Below, in pieces: positions 11,328 to 18,403 of a stretch of DNA of 64,000 nucleotides. The notes beneath the pieces were generated by a model. It had not been told where the DNA came from. It ran no database searches and saw nothing but the letters and a program-made list of their open reading frames with translations. Origin of the DNA: an uncultured Clostridium sp. (lineage in GTDB: Bacteria > Bacillota > Clostridia > Lachnospirales > Lachnospiraceae); contig URNT01000007.1 of the NCBI GenBank assembly GCA_900549235.1, positions 38,246 through 102,245 of the forward strand, read 5' to 3'. The position numbers and the translations under genes were made by a program. Every line of letters begins with the position of its first letter. Position 1 is the stretch's first letter.

Positions 11328-12617
11328 TCAGATATGAAACGCCCCCATCCCAGGATACACAGCTCCTTCGCCCAGCTCTTCCTCGATCCTTAAAAGCTGG
11401 TTATATTTTGCCACCCGTTCACTCCGGCTGGGTGCTCCGGTCTTGATCTGACAGGTGTTAAGGGCCACAGCCAGGTCGGCGATGGTGGTGTCCTCTGTCT
11501 CGCCGGAACGGTGGGAGGAAATGGCAGTATAGCCGGCTTTGTGGGCCATTTTGATGGCCTCCAGGGTCTCGGATACGGAGCCGATCTGATTCAGCTTGAT
11601 CAGAATGGAATTGCCGCAGCCTGAGGAGATTCCCTTTGAAAGCCGCTCAGTATTGGTGACAAAGAGGTCGTCTCCCACCAGCTGGATCCGGTCTCCCAGC
11701 TCCTCGGTCATCATTTTCCATCCCTCCCAGTCCTCCTCATCCAGACCGTCTTCGATGGAGCGGATGGGATACTGGTCGCAGAGGGCCTTCCAGTGATCCA
11801 CCAGCTCTCTTGAGGTAAAATGCCTTCCGCTTTTTGGAAGGATATATTCTCCCTTTGTGCCGCTTTTCCACTCGCTGGAGGCCGCGTCCATAGCCAGGAC
11901 AAAATCGGTGCCCGGTTCATAGCCGGCCTTTTTCACTGCCTCCAGGATCACCTGGATGGCCTCCTCATCACTTGCCAGATCCGGCGCAAAGCCGCCCTCA
12001 TCACCTACAGAGGTAGCCAGTCCCCGTTCCTTCAAGATAGAAGCCAGGGCGTGAAAGACCTCTGTACACCAGCGGAGTCCCTCTTTAAAGCAGCAGGCCC
12101 CCACCGGCATAATCATAAATTCCTGGACATCCACCGTATTGGCTGCGTGGGCCCCGCCGTTTAATATATTCATCATGGGAACCGGAAGGCGGTTTCCGTT
12201 TATACCTCCCAGGAACCGGTAAAGAGGAAGCTCAAGGGCCTGTGCCGCCGCCCTGGCGCAGGCGATGGACACAGCCAGAATGGCATTGGCCCCCAGGTTG
12301 GATTTATCCTTTGTGCCGTCGGCGCAGATCATTGCCTTGTCAACGGCGTATATATCCGTGGGATCCATTCCCTTAAGGACGTGGCAGATGGTGGTGTTGA
12401 TATGCTCCACAGCCCTGCTTACGCCTTTGCCTCCAAACCGGCTCTTGTCCCCGTCCCGAAGCTCCAGAGCCTCAAACTCACCGGTAGAAGCGCCGCTTGG
12501 CGCAGCCCCTCTGGCTCTCGTACCGTCATTTAAAAATACCTCCGCCTCCACAGTGGGATTTCCCCTGGAGTCGATGATCTCCCGTCCGATTACTTTCTCA
12601 ATTTCAAGATAATTCAT
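11328..12617 (-). CDS. eno: Enolase
   Basis: 429 residues. It converts 2-phosphoglycerate to phosphoenolpyruvate in glycolysis. The N-terminus MNYLEIEKVIGREIIDSRGN, the SGASTGEFEALELRDGD loop, VGDEGGFAP, the SIEDGLDEEDW metal-binding stretch, the catalytic Lys region (ILIKLNQIGS) and the SHRSGETEDT motif are all intact. The frame is open further upstream to 12677, but the Met at 12617 is chosen because family homology begins there and AAAGGA lies 8 bases before it. Its promoter carries a GTTAG-N6-CTAAC inverted repeat, see that entry. Confidence 0.96.
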   Translation of the reverse strand: MNYLEIEKVIGREIIDSRGNPTVEAEVFLNDGTRARGAAPSGASTGEFEALELRDGDKSRFGGKGVSRAVEHINTTICHVLKGMDPTDIYAVDKAMICADGTKDKSNLGANAILAVSIACARAAAQALELPLYRFLGGINGNRLPVPMMNILNGGAHAANTVDVQEFMIMPVGACCFKEGLRWCTEVFHALASILKERGLATSVGDEGGFAPDLASDEEAIQVILEAVKKAGYEPGTDFVLAMDAASSEWKSGTKGEYILPKSGRHFTSRELVDHWKALCDQYPIRSIEDGLDEEDWEGWKMMTEELGDRIQLVGDDLFVTNTERLSKGISSGCGNSILIKLNQIGSVSETLEAIKMAHKAGYTAISSHRSGETEDTTIADLAVALNTCQIKTGAPSRSERVAKYNQLLRIEEELGEGAVYPGMGAFHI

Positions 12618-12669
12618 AGCATTGTCCTTTCCCATGGCAGTCCATGTTCCTGTAAATGTATCCGCATAA

Positions 12670-12721
12670 GTTAGCATATACTAACCATAAATATAATAGC
12701 AGGTTCTCTACGAAGCTGCAA
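12670..12721 (-). promoter_or_regulatory. Enolase promoter with DtxR-type inverted repeat
   Basis: Read on the minus strand: TTGCAG (12721-12716), 17-bp spacer, TATTAT (12698-12693), then 7 bases and the inverted repeat GTTAG-TATATG-CTAAC (12685-12670). The repeat would overlap the transcription start. The same repeat with the same 7-base distance from the -10 box is found at 16996-17011 in front of the FeoB-associated gene beside a DtxR-family regulator gene. Assignment to that regulator is inference. Confidence 0.6.
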
Positions 12722-12815
12722 GCGGCCCAGTCAGGAATATTTATCATTATATCCGGGGTTTTGGGGATGTATGCGCGGAATAAAGATTCCCTATTTATAA
12801 ACTCTCAAAAACCGT

Positions 12816-12821
12816 GTATAA
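12816..12821 (+). promoter_or_regulatory. Extended -10 box before the HicB-like gene
   Basis: TG followed by TATAAT lies about 34 bases before the ATG of the HicB-like gene. A convincing -35 box was not found. Confidence 0.4.
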
Positions 12822-12854
12822 TAAAGCCAGCTTAAAAAATGGAGGAATCACAAT

Positions 12855-13133
12855 ATGACATTTACCTATCCTGCAGTATTCACCCCTCATAAGGAGGATA
12901 AGGGCTATCATGCCGTATTCCCGGATCTGGCCTGCTGTGAGGCTGACGGCCCGGATCTGGAGGACGCGGTGGAAAACGCCCGCCACGCCGCCTACAACTG
13001 GCTTATGCTTGAGGTGGAGGAGCAGACCTATGACTTTCCCGCCCAGACCCATACGGAGGATATGGAATTAAAGGAGGGAGAATTTGTAAAATATATTATG
13101 GTGTCGATCCATCTGCTGCCGGACAATGATTAG
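12855..13133 (+). CDS. HicB-family antitoxin-like protein, no HicA partner
   Basis: 92 residues. The first ~60 match the HicB RNase-H-like fold (YPAVFTPHKEDKGYHAVFPDL, then ACCEADGPDLEDAVENARHA). In HicAB systems HicB neutralises the mRNA-cleaving HicA toxin and often represses the operon through a C-terminal DNA-binding domain. Here no HTH or ribbon-helix-helix tail is visible, and the 177 bases upstream and the region downstream hold no HicA-sized reading frame. It has its own -10 box and terminator. It may be a solitary HicB-like protein with another role. Confidence 0.75.
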   Translation: MTFTYPAVFTPHKEDKGYHAVFPDLACCEADGPDLEDAVENARHAAYNWLMLEVEEQTYDFPAQTHTEDMELKEGEFVKYIMVSIHLLPDND

Positions 13134-13141
13134 GATCATGG

Positions 13142-13180
13142 ATGCTGCTTTTTTCGTAATGGAAAAGGCAGCATTTTTTT
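13142..13180 (+). terminator. Rho-independent terminator after the HicB-like gene
   Basis: A 12-bp stem (ATGCTGCTTTTT / AAAAGGCAGCAT with one G-U pair) is followed by seven T residues. Confidence 0.8.
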
Positions 13181-13223
13181 GTCCGGATGCCGGAATTGGT
13201 ACTTATTTTTCCAAAATCTGTAC

Positions 13224-13285
13224 TTGACAAATCGCGATATGAGATTATAATGAATATATAAACATATGAACAATTATTCACATGA
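13224..13285 (+). promoter_or_regulatory. Metal-regulated promoter with SmtB/ArsR-type 12-2-12 operator
   Basis: TTGACA (13224-13229), 16-bp spacer, TATAAT (13246-13251). Just downstream, ATATGAA-N6-TTCACAT (13264-13283) forms the imperfect 12-2-12 palindrome typical of SmtB/CzrA/CadC operators (core TGAACA..TATTCA). It overlaps the expected transcription start, so metal-free sensor would block the operon. Confidence 0.8.
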
Positions 13286-13304
13286 AATCAAAGGAGGAAC
13301 TGCC

Positions 13305-13664
13305 ATGGCGATCCATGATGTAGAGTGCTGTGAGGAATGCCAGGTCCATGATGAGGTAGTGACTGCGGTGAGAAGGGATATGCCGGAGGAGGACCAGCTT
13401 TATGATCTGGCGGAGATTTTTAAGGTATTTGGAGATTCCACTAGGATCCGGATTCTGTATGTGCTGTTTGAGTCAGAGCTGTGTGTCTGCGACATTGCGC
13501 AGCTCCTTAATATGACCCAGTCCGCCATCTCTCATCAGCTGAGGATCTTGAAGCAGAACCGGCTGGTAAAGAGCCGGAGAGAAGGAAAGTCCGTTTATTA
13601 TTCCCTGGCAGACGGACATGTGAGGACGATTATCGATCAGGGAATGGAGCATATTTTAGAGTAA
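13305..13664 (+). CDS. ArsR/SmtB-family metal sensor (CadC-like)
   Basis: 119 residues from the ATG at 13305, chosen because AAGGAGG lies 7 bases before it; an in-frame ATG at 13266 would sit inside the operator. The winged helix core (FGDSTRIRILYVLFESELCV, then LNMTQSAISHQLRILKQNRL) is complete. The ELCVCD segment in helix alpha3 and the N-terminal CCEECQVHDE match the thiolate site of CadC-type Cd/Pb/Zn sensors. Metal binding would release it from the operator just upstream. It heads an operon with an HMA-domain protein and a P-type ATPase. The gene symbol is left blank since CadC and CmtR/CzrA-like members are hard to separate. Confidence 0.9.
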   Translation: MAIHDVECCEECQVHDEVVTAVRRDMPEEDQLYDLAEIFKVFGDSTRIRILYVLFESELCVCDIAQLLNMTQSAISHQLRILKQNRLVKSRREGKSVYYSLADGHVRTIIDQGMEHILE

Positions 13665-13725
13665 GAAATGCGCCTTCTGACAGGGCATTTCATAGTGTAC
13701 ACCATAAATACAAGGAGGAAGAACT

Positions 13726-13944
13726 ATGAAGAAGAAATTTAAGCTGACAAACCTGGACTGTGCCAACTGTGCCGCGAAGATGGAGGATGCCATCAAAAAG
13801 ATTGACGGTGTTTCCGACGCCACAGTGAGCTTTCTCATGCAGAAGCTGACCATTGACGCAGATGAGGCAAGGTTTGATGCGATCATGCAGGAAGTGGCAG
13901 CTGTGTGCAAAAAGGTAGAGCCGGACTGCGAGATCAACTTCTAG
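13726..13944 (+). CDS. Free-standing heavy-metal-associated (HMA) domain protein
   Basis: 72 residues with one ferredoxin-like HMA domain; the metal site is DCANCAAKM (CxxC). In most Zn/Cd/Pb ATPases this domain is the N-terminus of the pump, but here it is a separate cistron 73 bases before the ATPase, whose own N-terminus lacks it. It may hand metal to the pump as a chaperone. AAGGAGGAAGAACT precedes the ATG. A copper chaperone (CopZ) is an alternative reading, but the operon context and the acidic DC residue before the CxxC favour Zn/Cd/Pb. Confidence 0.88.
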   Translation: MKKKFKLTNLDCANCAAKMEDAIKKIDGVSDATVSFLMQKLTIDADEARFDAIMQEVAAVCKKVEPDCEINF

Positions 13945-13961
13945 GGCAAGTTTCAAACACA

Positions 13962-13996
13962 CTCCGGTCTGTCCGCTGGACAAGGACAGACCGGAG
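13962..13996 (+). other. 13-bp perfect hairpin between HMA and ATPase cistrons
   Basis: CTCCGGTCTGTCC / GGACAGACCGGAG with a 9-base loop, no T-tract. Without a T-run it is not a standard terminator; it could protect or process the mRNA so that the small metal-binding protein is made in excess over the pump. That role is inference. Confidence 0.6.
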
Positions 13997-14017
13997 CAAG
14001 AAGGAAGGAAACCAGTT

Positions 14018-15889
14018 ATGACGAAGAAGCAGAAGACAATGCTGGCGCGTATTATCGCCGCATTTATCATATATATTCCCATGGCCGTGGCTGACCATAT
14101 GGGAGCATTTTCCCAAGGGATGCCCGGCTGGGGGAGACTGGGGCTGTATCTGATTCCCTATATCCTGATTGGATGGGATATTGTATACAAAGCCTTGCGA
14201 AATATCCGTAACGGCCAGGTATTTGATGAAAATTTCCTGATGGCGATCGCCACTTTTGGCGCTCTGGGAGTGGGCGAGTATTCAGAGGCGGTGGCAGTGA
14301 TGCTGTTTTACCAGGTGGGAGAGCTGTTCCAGAGCTATGCGGTCAACCGTTCCCGCCAGTCCATATCCGATCTGATGGACATCTGTCCCGAATATGCCAA
14401 CCTGGAGCGGGACGGGCAGCTGGAGCAGGTGGATCCGGATGAGGTTTCTATCGGTGATGTGATCGTGGTGAAGGCCGGTGAGCGGATCCCTCTGGACGGC
14501 AGGGTGGTGTCAGGCAATTCTATGATCGATACCTCCGCTCTGACAGGAGAGTCCGTACCCCGCAGGGCAGCGCCGGGAGATGAGGTGATCAGCGGCTGTG
14601 TCAATGGAAGCGGCACCCTCCGGGTAGAGGTGACCAAGGAATTTGAGGATTCTACTGTTGCCCGGATCCTGGAGCTGGTGGAAAATGCAAGCAGCAAAAA
14701 GGCACAGGTGGAGAACTTTATTACACGGTTCGCCAGATATTATACGCCTGCGGTGGTGATTGCGGCAGCGGCTCTGGCAGTGATCCCGCCTCTGGCTCTT
14801 GGACAGAGCTGGGCTGTGTGGGTGCAGCGGGCCTGCATCTTTCTGGTTATCTCCTGTCCCTGTGCCCTTGTGATCTCCGTTCCCATGAGCTTTTTCTCAG
14901 GTATCGGAGCCGCCTCCAGGCTTGGAGTCCTGGTAAAGGGAAGCAACTATCTGGAAGCTGTATCCCAGATCCATACCATTGTATTTGACAAAACAGGAAC
15001 CCTGACAAAGGGTGAATTTAAGGTAACAGAGCTTCTTCCGGCATCAGGAGTAAAGAAGGAGGAGCTTTTAGAGCTGGCGGCCATGGCAGAAAGCTGTTCG
15101 GATCATCCCATTTCCCGGTCTATAAGAGAGGCCTGGGGAGGAACGGCAGATATGAGCCGGATCAGCGGAGCAGAGGAGATCTCCGGACACGGCCTGCGGG
15201 TCCAGCTGGACGGACACACGGTCCTTGCGGGAAATGGCCGTCTCATGGAGCAGATGCAGGTTCCTTACGAAGAATGTCTATCTGTAGGAACGATTGTATA
15301 TATAGCCTGCGAAAGAATGTATAAGGGGGCTATTGTCATTTCTGACACCATTAAGGAGCACGCCCCGGAGGCCATCCGCCGCTTGAAGCAGGCCGGCGTG
15401 GCAAAAACTGTGATGCTTACGGGAGATAAGAGGGCTGTAGGAGAAGCGGTGGCGAAAAAGCTGGAACTGGATGAGGTTCATGCGGAGCTGCTGCCGGGAG
15501 ATAAGGTAGCCAGGGTAGAGGCTCTTCTTGCGGACACCCAGGGAAAGGGGAAGCTGGCCTTCGTAGGAGACGGCATCAACGACGCTCCGGTGCTGTCCCG
15601 GGCGGATGTAGGCATTGCCATGGGAAGTATGGGCTCTGACGCGGCTATTGAGGCAGCCGATGTGGTTCTGATGGATGACGATCCTGCCAAGATCGCCGAT
15701 GTGGTGCGAATCTCCAGAAAGACCATGAGGATTGTAAGGCAGAATATCGTATTTGCCCTGGGTGTAAAGGGACTGGTGCTCCTTCTGGGCGCCCTGGGCA
15801 TGGCAAATATGTGGGAAGCTGTGTTCGCGGATGTAGGAGTGTCCGTACTGGCGATCCTCAATGCCATGAGAGCTCTCAGGTATAAATAA
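14018..15889 (+). CDS. Zn/Cd/Pb-exporting P1B-type ATPase lacking the N-terminal HMA domain
   Basis: 623 residues. Motifs in order: TGES actuator (DTSALTGESVPR), the transmembrane metal site SCPCALVISVP, phosphorylation site FDKTGTLTKGE, HP motif (CSDHPIS), GDGINDAPVLSRADVGIAMG, and the last helices with FADVGVSVLAILNAMR, whose Asp is typical of the P1B-2 (Zn/Cd/Pb) group. It pumps divalent soft metals out of the cell at the cost of ATP. The usual N-terminal HMA domain is missing and is encoded just upstream as a separate gene. Regulation is by the CadC-like sensor at the head of the operon. Confidence 0.93.
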   Translation: MTKKQKTMLARIIAAFIIYIPMAVADHMGAFSQGMPGWGRLGLYLIPYILIGWDIVYKALRNIRNGQVFDENFLMAIATFGALGVGEYSEAVAVMLFYQVGELFQSYAVNRSRQSISDLMDICPEYANLERDGQLEQVDPDEVSIGDVIVVKAGERIPLDGRVVSGNSMIDTSALTGESVPRRAAPGDEVISGCVNGSGTLRVEVTKEFEDSTVARILELVENASSKKAQVENFITRFARYYTPAVVIAAAALAVIPPLALGQSWAVWVQRACIFLVISCPCALVISVPMSFFSGIGAASRLGVLVKGSNYLEAVSQIHTIVFDKTGTLTKGEFKVTELLPASGVKKEELLELAAMAESCSDHPISRSIREAWGGTADMSRISGAEEISGHGLRVQLDGHTVLAGNGRLMEQMQVPYEECLSVGTIVYIACERMYKGAIVISDTIKEHAPEAIRRLKQAGVAKTVMLTGDKRAVGEAVAKKLELDEVHAELLPGDKVARVEALLADTQGKGKLAFVGDGINDAPVLSRADVGIAMGSMGSDAAIEAADVVLMDDDPAKIADVVRISRKTMRIVRQNIVFALGVKGLVLLLGALGMANMWEAVFADVGVSVLAILNAMRALRYK

Positions 15890-15900
15890 AACAGTGTGAA

Positions 15901-15953
15901 AAAAGGAGCTTTGGAGACATCCTATATAAGAATGTCCCCAAGGCTCCTTTTTG
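15901..15953. terminator. Bidirectional hairpin terminator between ATPase and nitroreductase genes
   Basis: AAAAGGAGCTTTGGAGACAT pairs with ATGTCCCCAAGGCTCCTTTT across an ~11-base loop. It has T residues on the plus side and A residues on the left for minus-strand transcripts. The stop codon and last few codons of the nitroreductase lie inside the loop and right arm. Confidence 0.75.
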
Positions 15954-16491
15954 GTACATAATGAACTTGCTGTTCGTCACGGTAGTAGGCAGTGCTGCCG
16001 TCCTCACCCACCGGAACCAGGCGAACCTCCTCCGCCGGCTTTCCAAGAGCCAGCACAAGCCCCACCTGGAAGCGCTCCGGATCAAGGCCAAGGATGGAGA
16101 GGATCTCGCTGCGCTTACAGCTCCCGATCATACAGCCTCCGTAGCCCATTTCCGTGGCGGCCAGCATAATGGTCTGGGCGGCGATGCCCTCGTCCCACTG
16201 CTTATTTTTCCCAAGGGTCAGATCGCAGAGGATGGCAATATAGGCAGAGGGGCGTTCGCCTTCTGCGGGGCCCTCCCAGTCCTTTAAGGCTCCGGCCCAG
16301 AGAAGCTGCGGAAAGATCCGGGCGCACTCCTCCGGGGTGTGGATCAGCCTGTATTTAAGGGCCTGTGAATTGGCTGTAGAGCCGGTCAGGCGGGCCGTAT
16401 CCACCATATCTGCCAGCTCCTCCCGTGAAATGGCTGCGTCCTGCTTAAAACGCCTGTAGGAACGGCAGGCAGTTACCAGATCCTTTAACAT
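15922..16491 (-). CDS. Nitroreductase-family flavoprotein
   Basis: 189 residues. N-terminal CRSYRRFKQDAAISREELADM and the SQALKYRL stretch are typical of the FMN-binding nitroreductase fold, and MGYGGCMIGSCKRSEI matches the family's central region. These enzymes reduce nitro or quinone compounds with NAD(P)H; the true substrate is unknown. It follows the DtxR-family regulator by 2 bases (GGGGGA ribosome site inside the preceding gene), so the two are one operon. The gene ends inside a bidirectional terminator. Confidence 0.85.
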   Translation of the reverse strand: MLKDLVTACRSYRRFKQDAAISREELADMVDTARLTGSTANSQALKYRLIHTPEECARIFPQLLWAGALKDWEGPAEGERPSAYIAILCDLTLGKNKQWDEGIAAQTIMLAATEMGYGGCMIGSCKRSEILSILGLDPERFQVGLVLALGKPAEEVRLVPVGEDGSTAYYRDEQQVHYVPKRSLGDILI

Positions 16492-16493
16492 CC

Positions 16494-16898
16494 TTATTCC
16501 CCCTGTTCTGTAAGAAGCTGCTCTGGCAGCTCATGTCCCTGTGTAATGTGGTACTTGATGGCTTCAAAGCTCTCGCGGCTTACCACATGCTCCATCCGGC
16601 AGGCATCCTCGGCCGCGGTTTTTGGGTCCACGCCCAGATAGATCAGCCAGTTGGAAAGCATGGTGTGGCGCTCATACATGGTCCGGGCGATTTCCAGACC
16701 GTCCTGTGTCAGTGTGATGTGTCCCTGGCCGTCTACCAGGATATATCCGTTTTCTCTCAGATTCTTCATCGCCACGCTGACACTGGGCTTGGAAAAGCTC
16801 AGCTCTGTGGCAACGTCAATGGAGCGCACATAGGAGCGCTCTCTGCTTATCATATAGATGGTTTCCAGATAATTTTCCGCAGATTCCTGAATCTTCAA
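16494..16898 (-). CDS. DtxR/MntR-family metal-dependent repressor
   Basis: 134 residues from a TTG start with GGGGG nine bases upstream. The N-terminal winged helix (SAENYLETIYMISRERSYV, then ATELSFSKPSVSVAMKNLRE) and the dimerisation/metal region (MYERHTMLSNWLIYLGV, then EDACRMEHVVS) are those of the short MntR-like DtxR members without an SH3 tail. The H-x-M/C-x-x-E-H pattern provides Fe2+ or Mn2+ ligands. It is divergent from a FeoB-associated peptide whose promoter carries an inverted repeat that it may bind, which favours iron. The nitroreductase is co-transcribed. Confidence 0.9.
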   Translation of the reverse strand: MKIQESAENYLETIYMISRERSYVRSIDVATELSFSKPSVSVAMKNLRENGYILVDGQGHITLTQDGLEIARTMYERHTMLSNWLIYLGVDPKTAAEDACRMEHVVSRESFEAIKYHITQGHELPEQLLTEQGE

Positions 16899-16959
16899 AA
16901 TCCGTACCCCCTTGCTGTAAATTTGCGTTTATTTAAAAGTCTATCATACATTTGTCCTA

Positions 16960-17011
16960 TTGACAAGGAACAAAAAGAGTGTTATGGTACATATAGTTAG
17001 ATGTTGCTAAC
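16960..17011 (+). promoter_or_regulatory. Promoter and DtxR-type inverted repeat before the FeoB-associated gene
   Basis: TTGACA (16960-16965), 17-bp spacer, TATGGT (16983-16988), 7 bases, then GTTAG-ATGTTG-CTAAC (16996-17011). The repeat covers the expected transcription start and lies between the regulator gene and the divergent target. It matches the enolase-promoter repeat in sequence, spacer length and position. Confidence 0.7.
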
Positions 17012-17030
17012 CTGAAAGGATGGATGATTG

Positions 17031-17201
17031 ATGAACAATATAGGAACACTGGTGGTACTGGCCATTTTGCTGCTCATAGTAGGGCTTGTGGTGCGTGTGA
17101 TGATTCAGGATAAAAAGGCGGGAAAGAGCTGCAGCTGCGGCGGAAGCTGCTCCGGCTGCGCGGGAGGATGCCATACGAGCCACAGTAAGAAGGCGGAATG
17201 A
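17031..17201 (+). CDS. FeoB-associated Cys-rich membrane peptide
   Basis: 56 residues. An N-terminal transmembrane helix (GTLVVLAILLLIVGLVVRVM) is followed by a short basic stretch and a Cys-rich tail (CSCGGSCSGCAGGCH). This is the FeoB_associated family, usually encoded at the end of feoAB ferrous-iron uptake operons. No feoA or feoB lies in the window, so here it stands alone behind its own promoter and metal box. ATGATTGATG precedes; a weak GAAAGGATGG ribosome site lies before the ATG. Confidence 0.82.
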   Translation: MNNIGTLVVLAILLLIVGLVVRVMIQDKKAGKSCSCGGSCSGCAGGCHTSHSKKAE

Positions 17202-17204
17202 GAA

Positions 17205-17254
17205 GAAAGAGTGTTGTAAATACAACGTGGATATTGTATTTACAACACTCTTTC
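17205..17254. terminator. 21-bp perfect stem-loop, bidirectional terminator
   Basis: The arms at 17205-17225 and 17234-17254 are perfectly complementary (GAAAGAGTGTTG.. / ..CAACACTCTTTC) with an 8-base loop. It lies between the FeoB-associated gene and the convergent potD. T runs are short, so termination depends on stem length. Confidence 0.65.
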
Positions 17255-17276
17255 AAATGTTAGGAGAGACACAGCC

Positions 17277-18386
17277 TTACTCTGCCTTAATCTCCTTCCA
17301 CATCTCATTATAAATAGCGTCTGCCTCATCCCCAGGATAGGTGATGATCTCGCAGTTTGTCAGCTTGTCAAGGTCAGGGAACAGAGCCTTGTTGTTTTTC
17401 AGCTCATCATCCAGCAGCTCATAGGCCCCTGTATTCGGGGTTGCGTAGGTGATGTACTCGAAGTTTTTCTTCGCGATGTCAGGACGGCACATAAAGTCGA
17501 TCCATTTTTCCGCATTCTCCTTGTGCTCCGCGTTGGCGGGAATCACCCAGGAGTCGATCCAGTAGTTGGTGCCCTCCTCCGGGATCACATATTCCAGAGT
17601 GTAGTCCAGATCCTGCTCGGCAACGGCGTTCTGGATATAGAGCATCTCGCCGGAGTAGATCATAGCCACAGCGGCTTCGCCGCCGATCATTTTGTCGCGG
17701 ACCTGGTCGATGACATAGGCCTGCACCAGAGGCTTCTGCTCAATGAGAAGGTCTCTTGCCTGGGCCAGCTCATCAGGGTTTGTGGTATTTAAGGAGTAGC
17801 CAAGCATCTTAAGAGCGGCGGTAAAAGAATCCCTTACGCTGTTCTGCATCAGGATCTCGCCCTCTAAGCGCTCATCCCACAGATCGGCCCACCTGGTTGG
17901 GGCGGGAACGCCCAGTTCCTCGATCCTCTTGGTGTTGTAAAGGATGCCCATGGTGCCCCAGCAGTAGGGAACGGAATACTTATTTTCAGGGTCAAAGCCC
18001 TTGGAAATATCCAGATACTCCTGACCGATCTCCTTGTAATTGGGGATATTGTCAAAATTGATCTCAGCCAGCATATTGCTGTCGATCATGCGCTGGATCA
18101 TATAATCGGAGGGACATACCACGTCATACTTCACAGCTCCTGCCTCGATCACCGGGTACATTTCCTCATTCGTCTCAAAGAGGTCGTAGATTACCTCCAG
18201 TCCGGTTTCCTCCTCAAAGAGATCGATCACTTCCTCATCGATGTATTCGCCCCAGTTGTATACATAGAGTTTATTGTCATCTCCGGCACTGCTGCCAGAA
18301 GCGCCGCAGCCAGTGAGGACCGCAGCCGATAAGCCGGCCAGGGAAAGGGCCGCAAGGGTCAGTGTTATGTTCTTTTTCATCTTCAT
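17277..18386 (-). CDS. potD: Spermidine/putrescine ABC transporter, substrate-binding lipoprotein
   Basis: 369 residues. A lipoprotein signal ends in LTGCGAS, so the mature protein is lipid-anchored outside the membrane. KLYVYNWGEYIDEEVIDLFE and the following PVIEAGAVKYDVVCPSDYM are hallmark PotD/PotF stretches, and the YSGEMLYIQN and NYWIDSWVIPANAEHKENA regions complete the two-lobed binding fold. It captures polyamines for PotABC. It is the last gene of the operon; the start is preceded by GGAGAATGAAG. Confidence 0.93.
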   Translation of the reverse strand: MKMKKNITLTLAALSLAGLSAAVLTGCGASGSSAGDDNKLYVYNWGEYIDEEVIDLFEEETGLEVIYDLFETNEEMYPVIEAGAVKYDVVCPSDYMIQRMIDSNMLAEINFDNIPNYKEIGQEYLDISKGFDPENKYSVPYCWGTMGILYNTKRIEELGVPAPTRWADLWDERLEGEILMQNSVRDSFTAALKMLGYSLNTTNPDELAQARDLLIEQKPLVQAYVIDQVRDKMIGGEAAVAMIYSGEMLYIQNAVAEQDLDYTLEYVIPEEGTNYWIDSWVIPANAEHKENAEKWIDFMCRPDIAKKNFEYITYATPNTGAYELLDDELKNNKALFPDLDKLTNCEIITYPGDEADAIYNEMWKEIKAE

Positions 18387-18403
18387 TCTCCTGTTTTTTA
18401 GGT

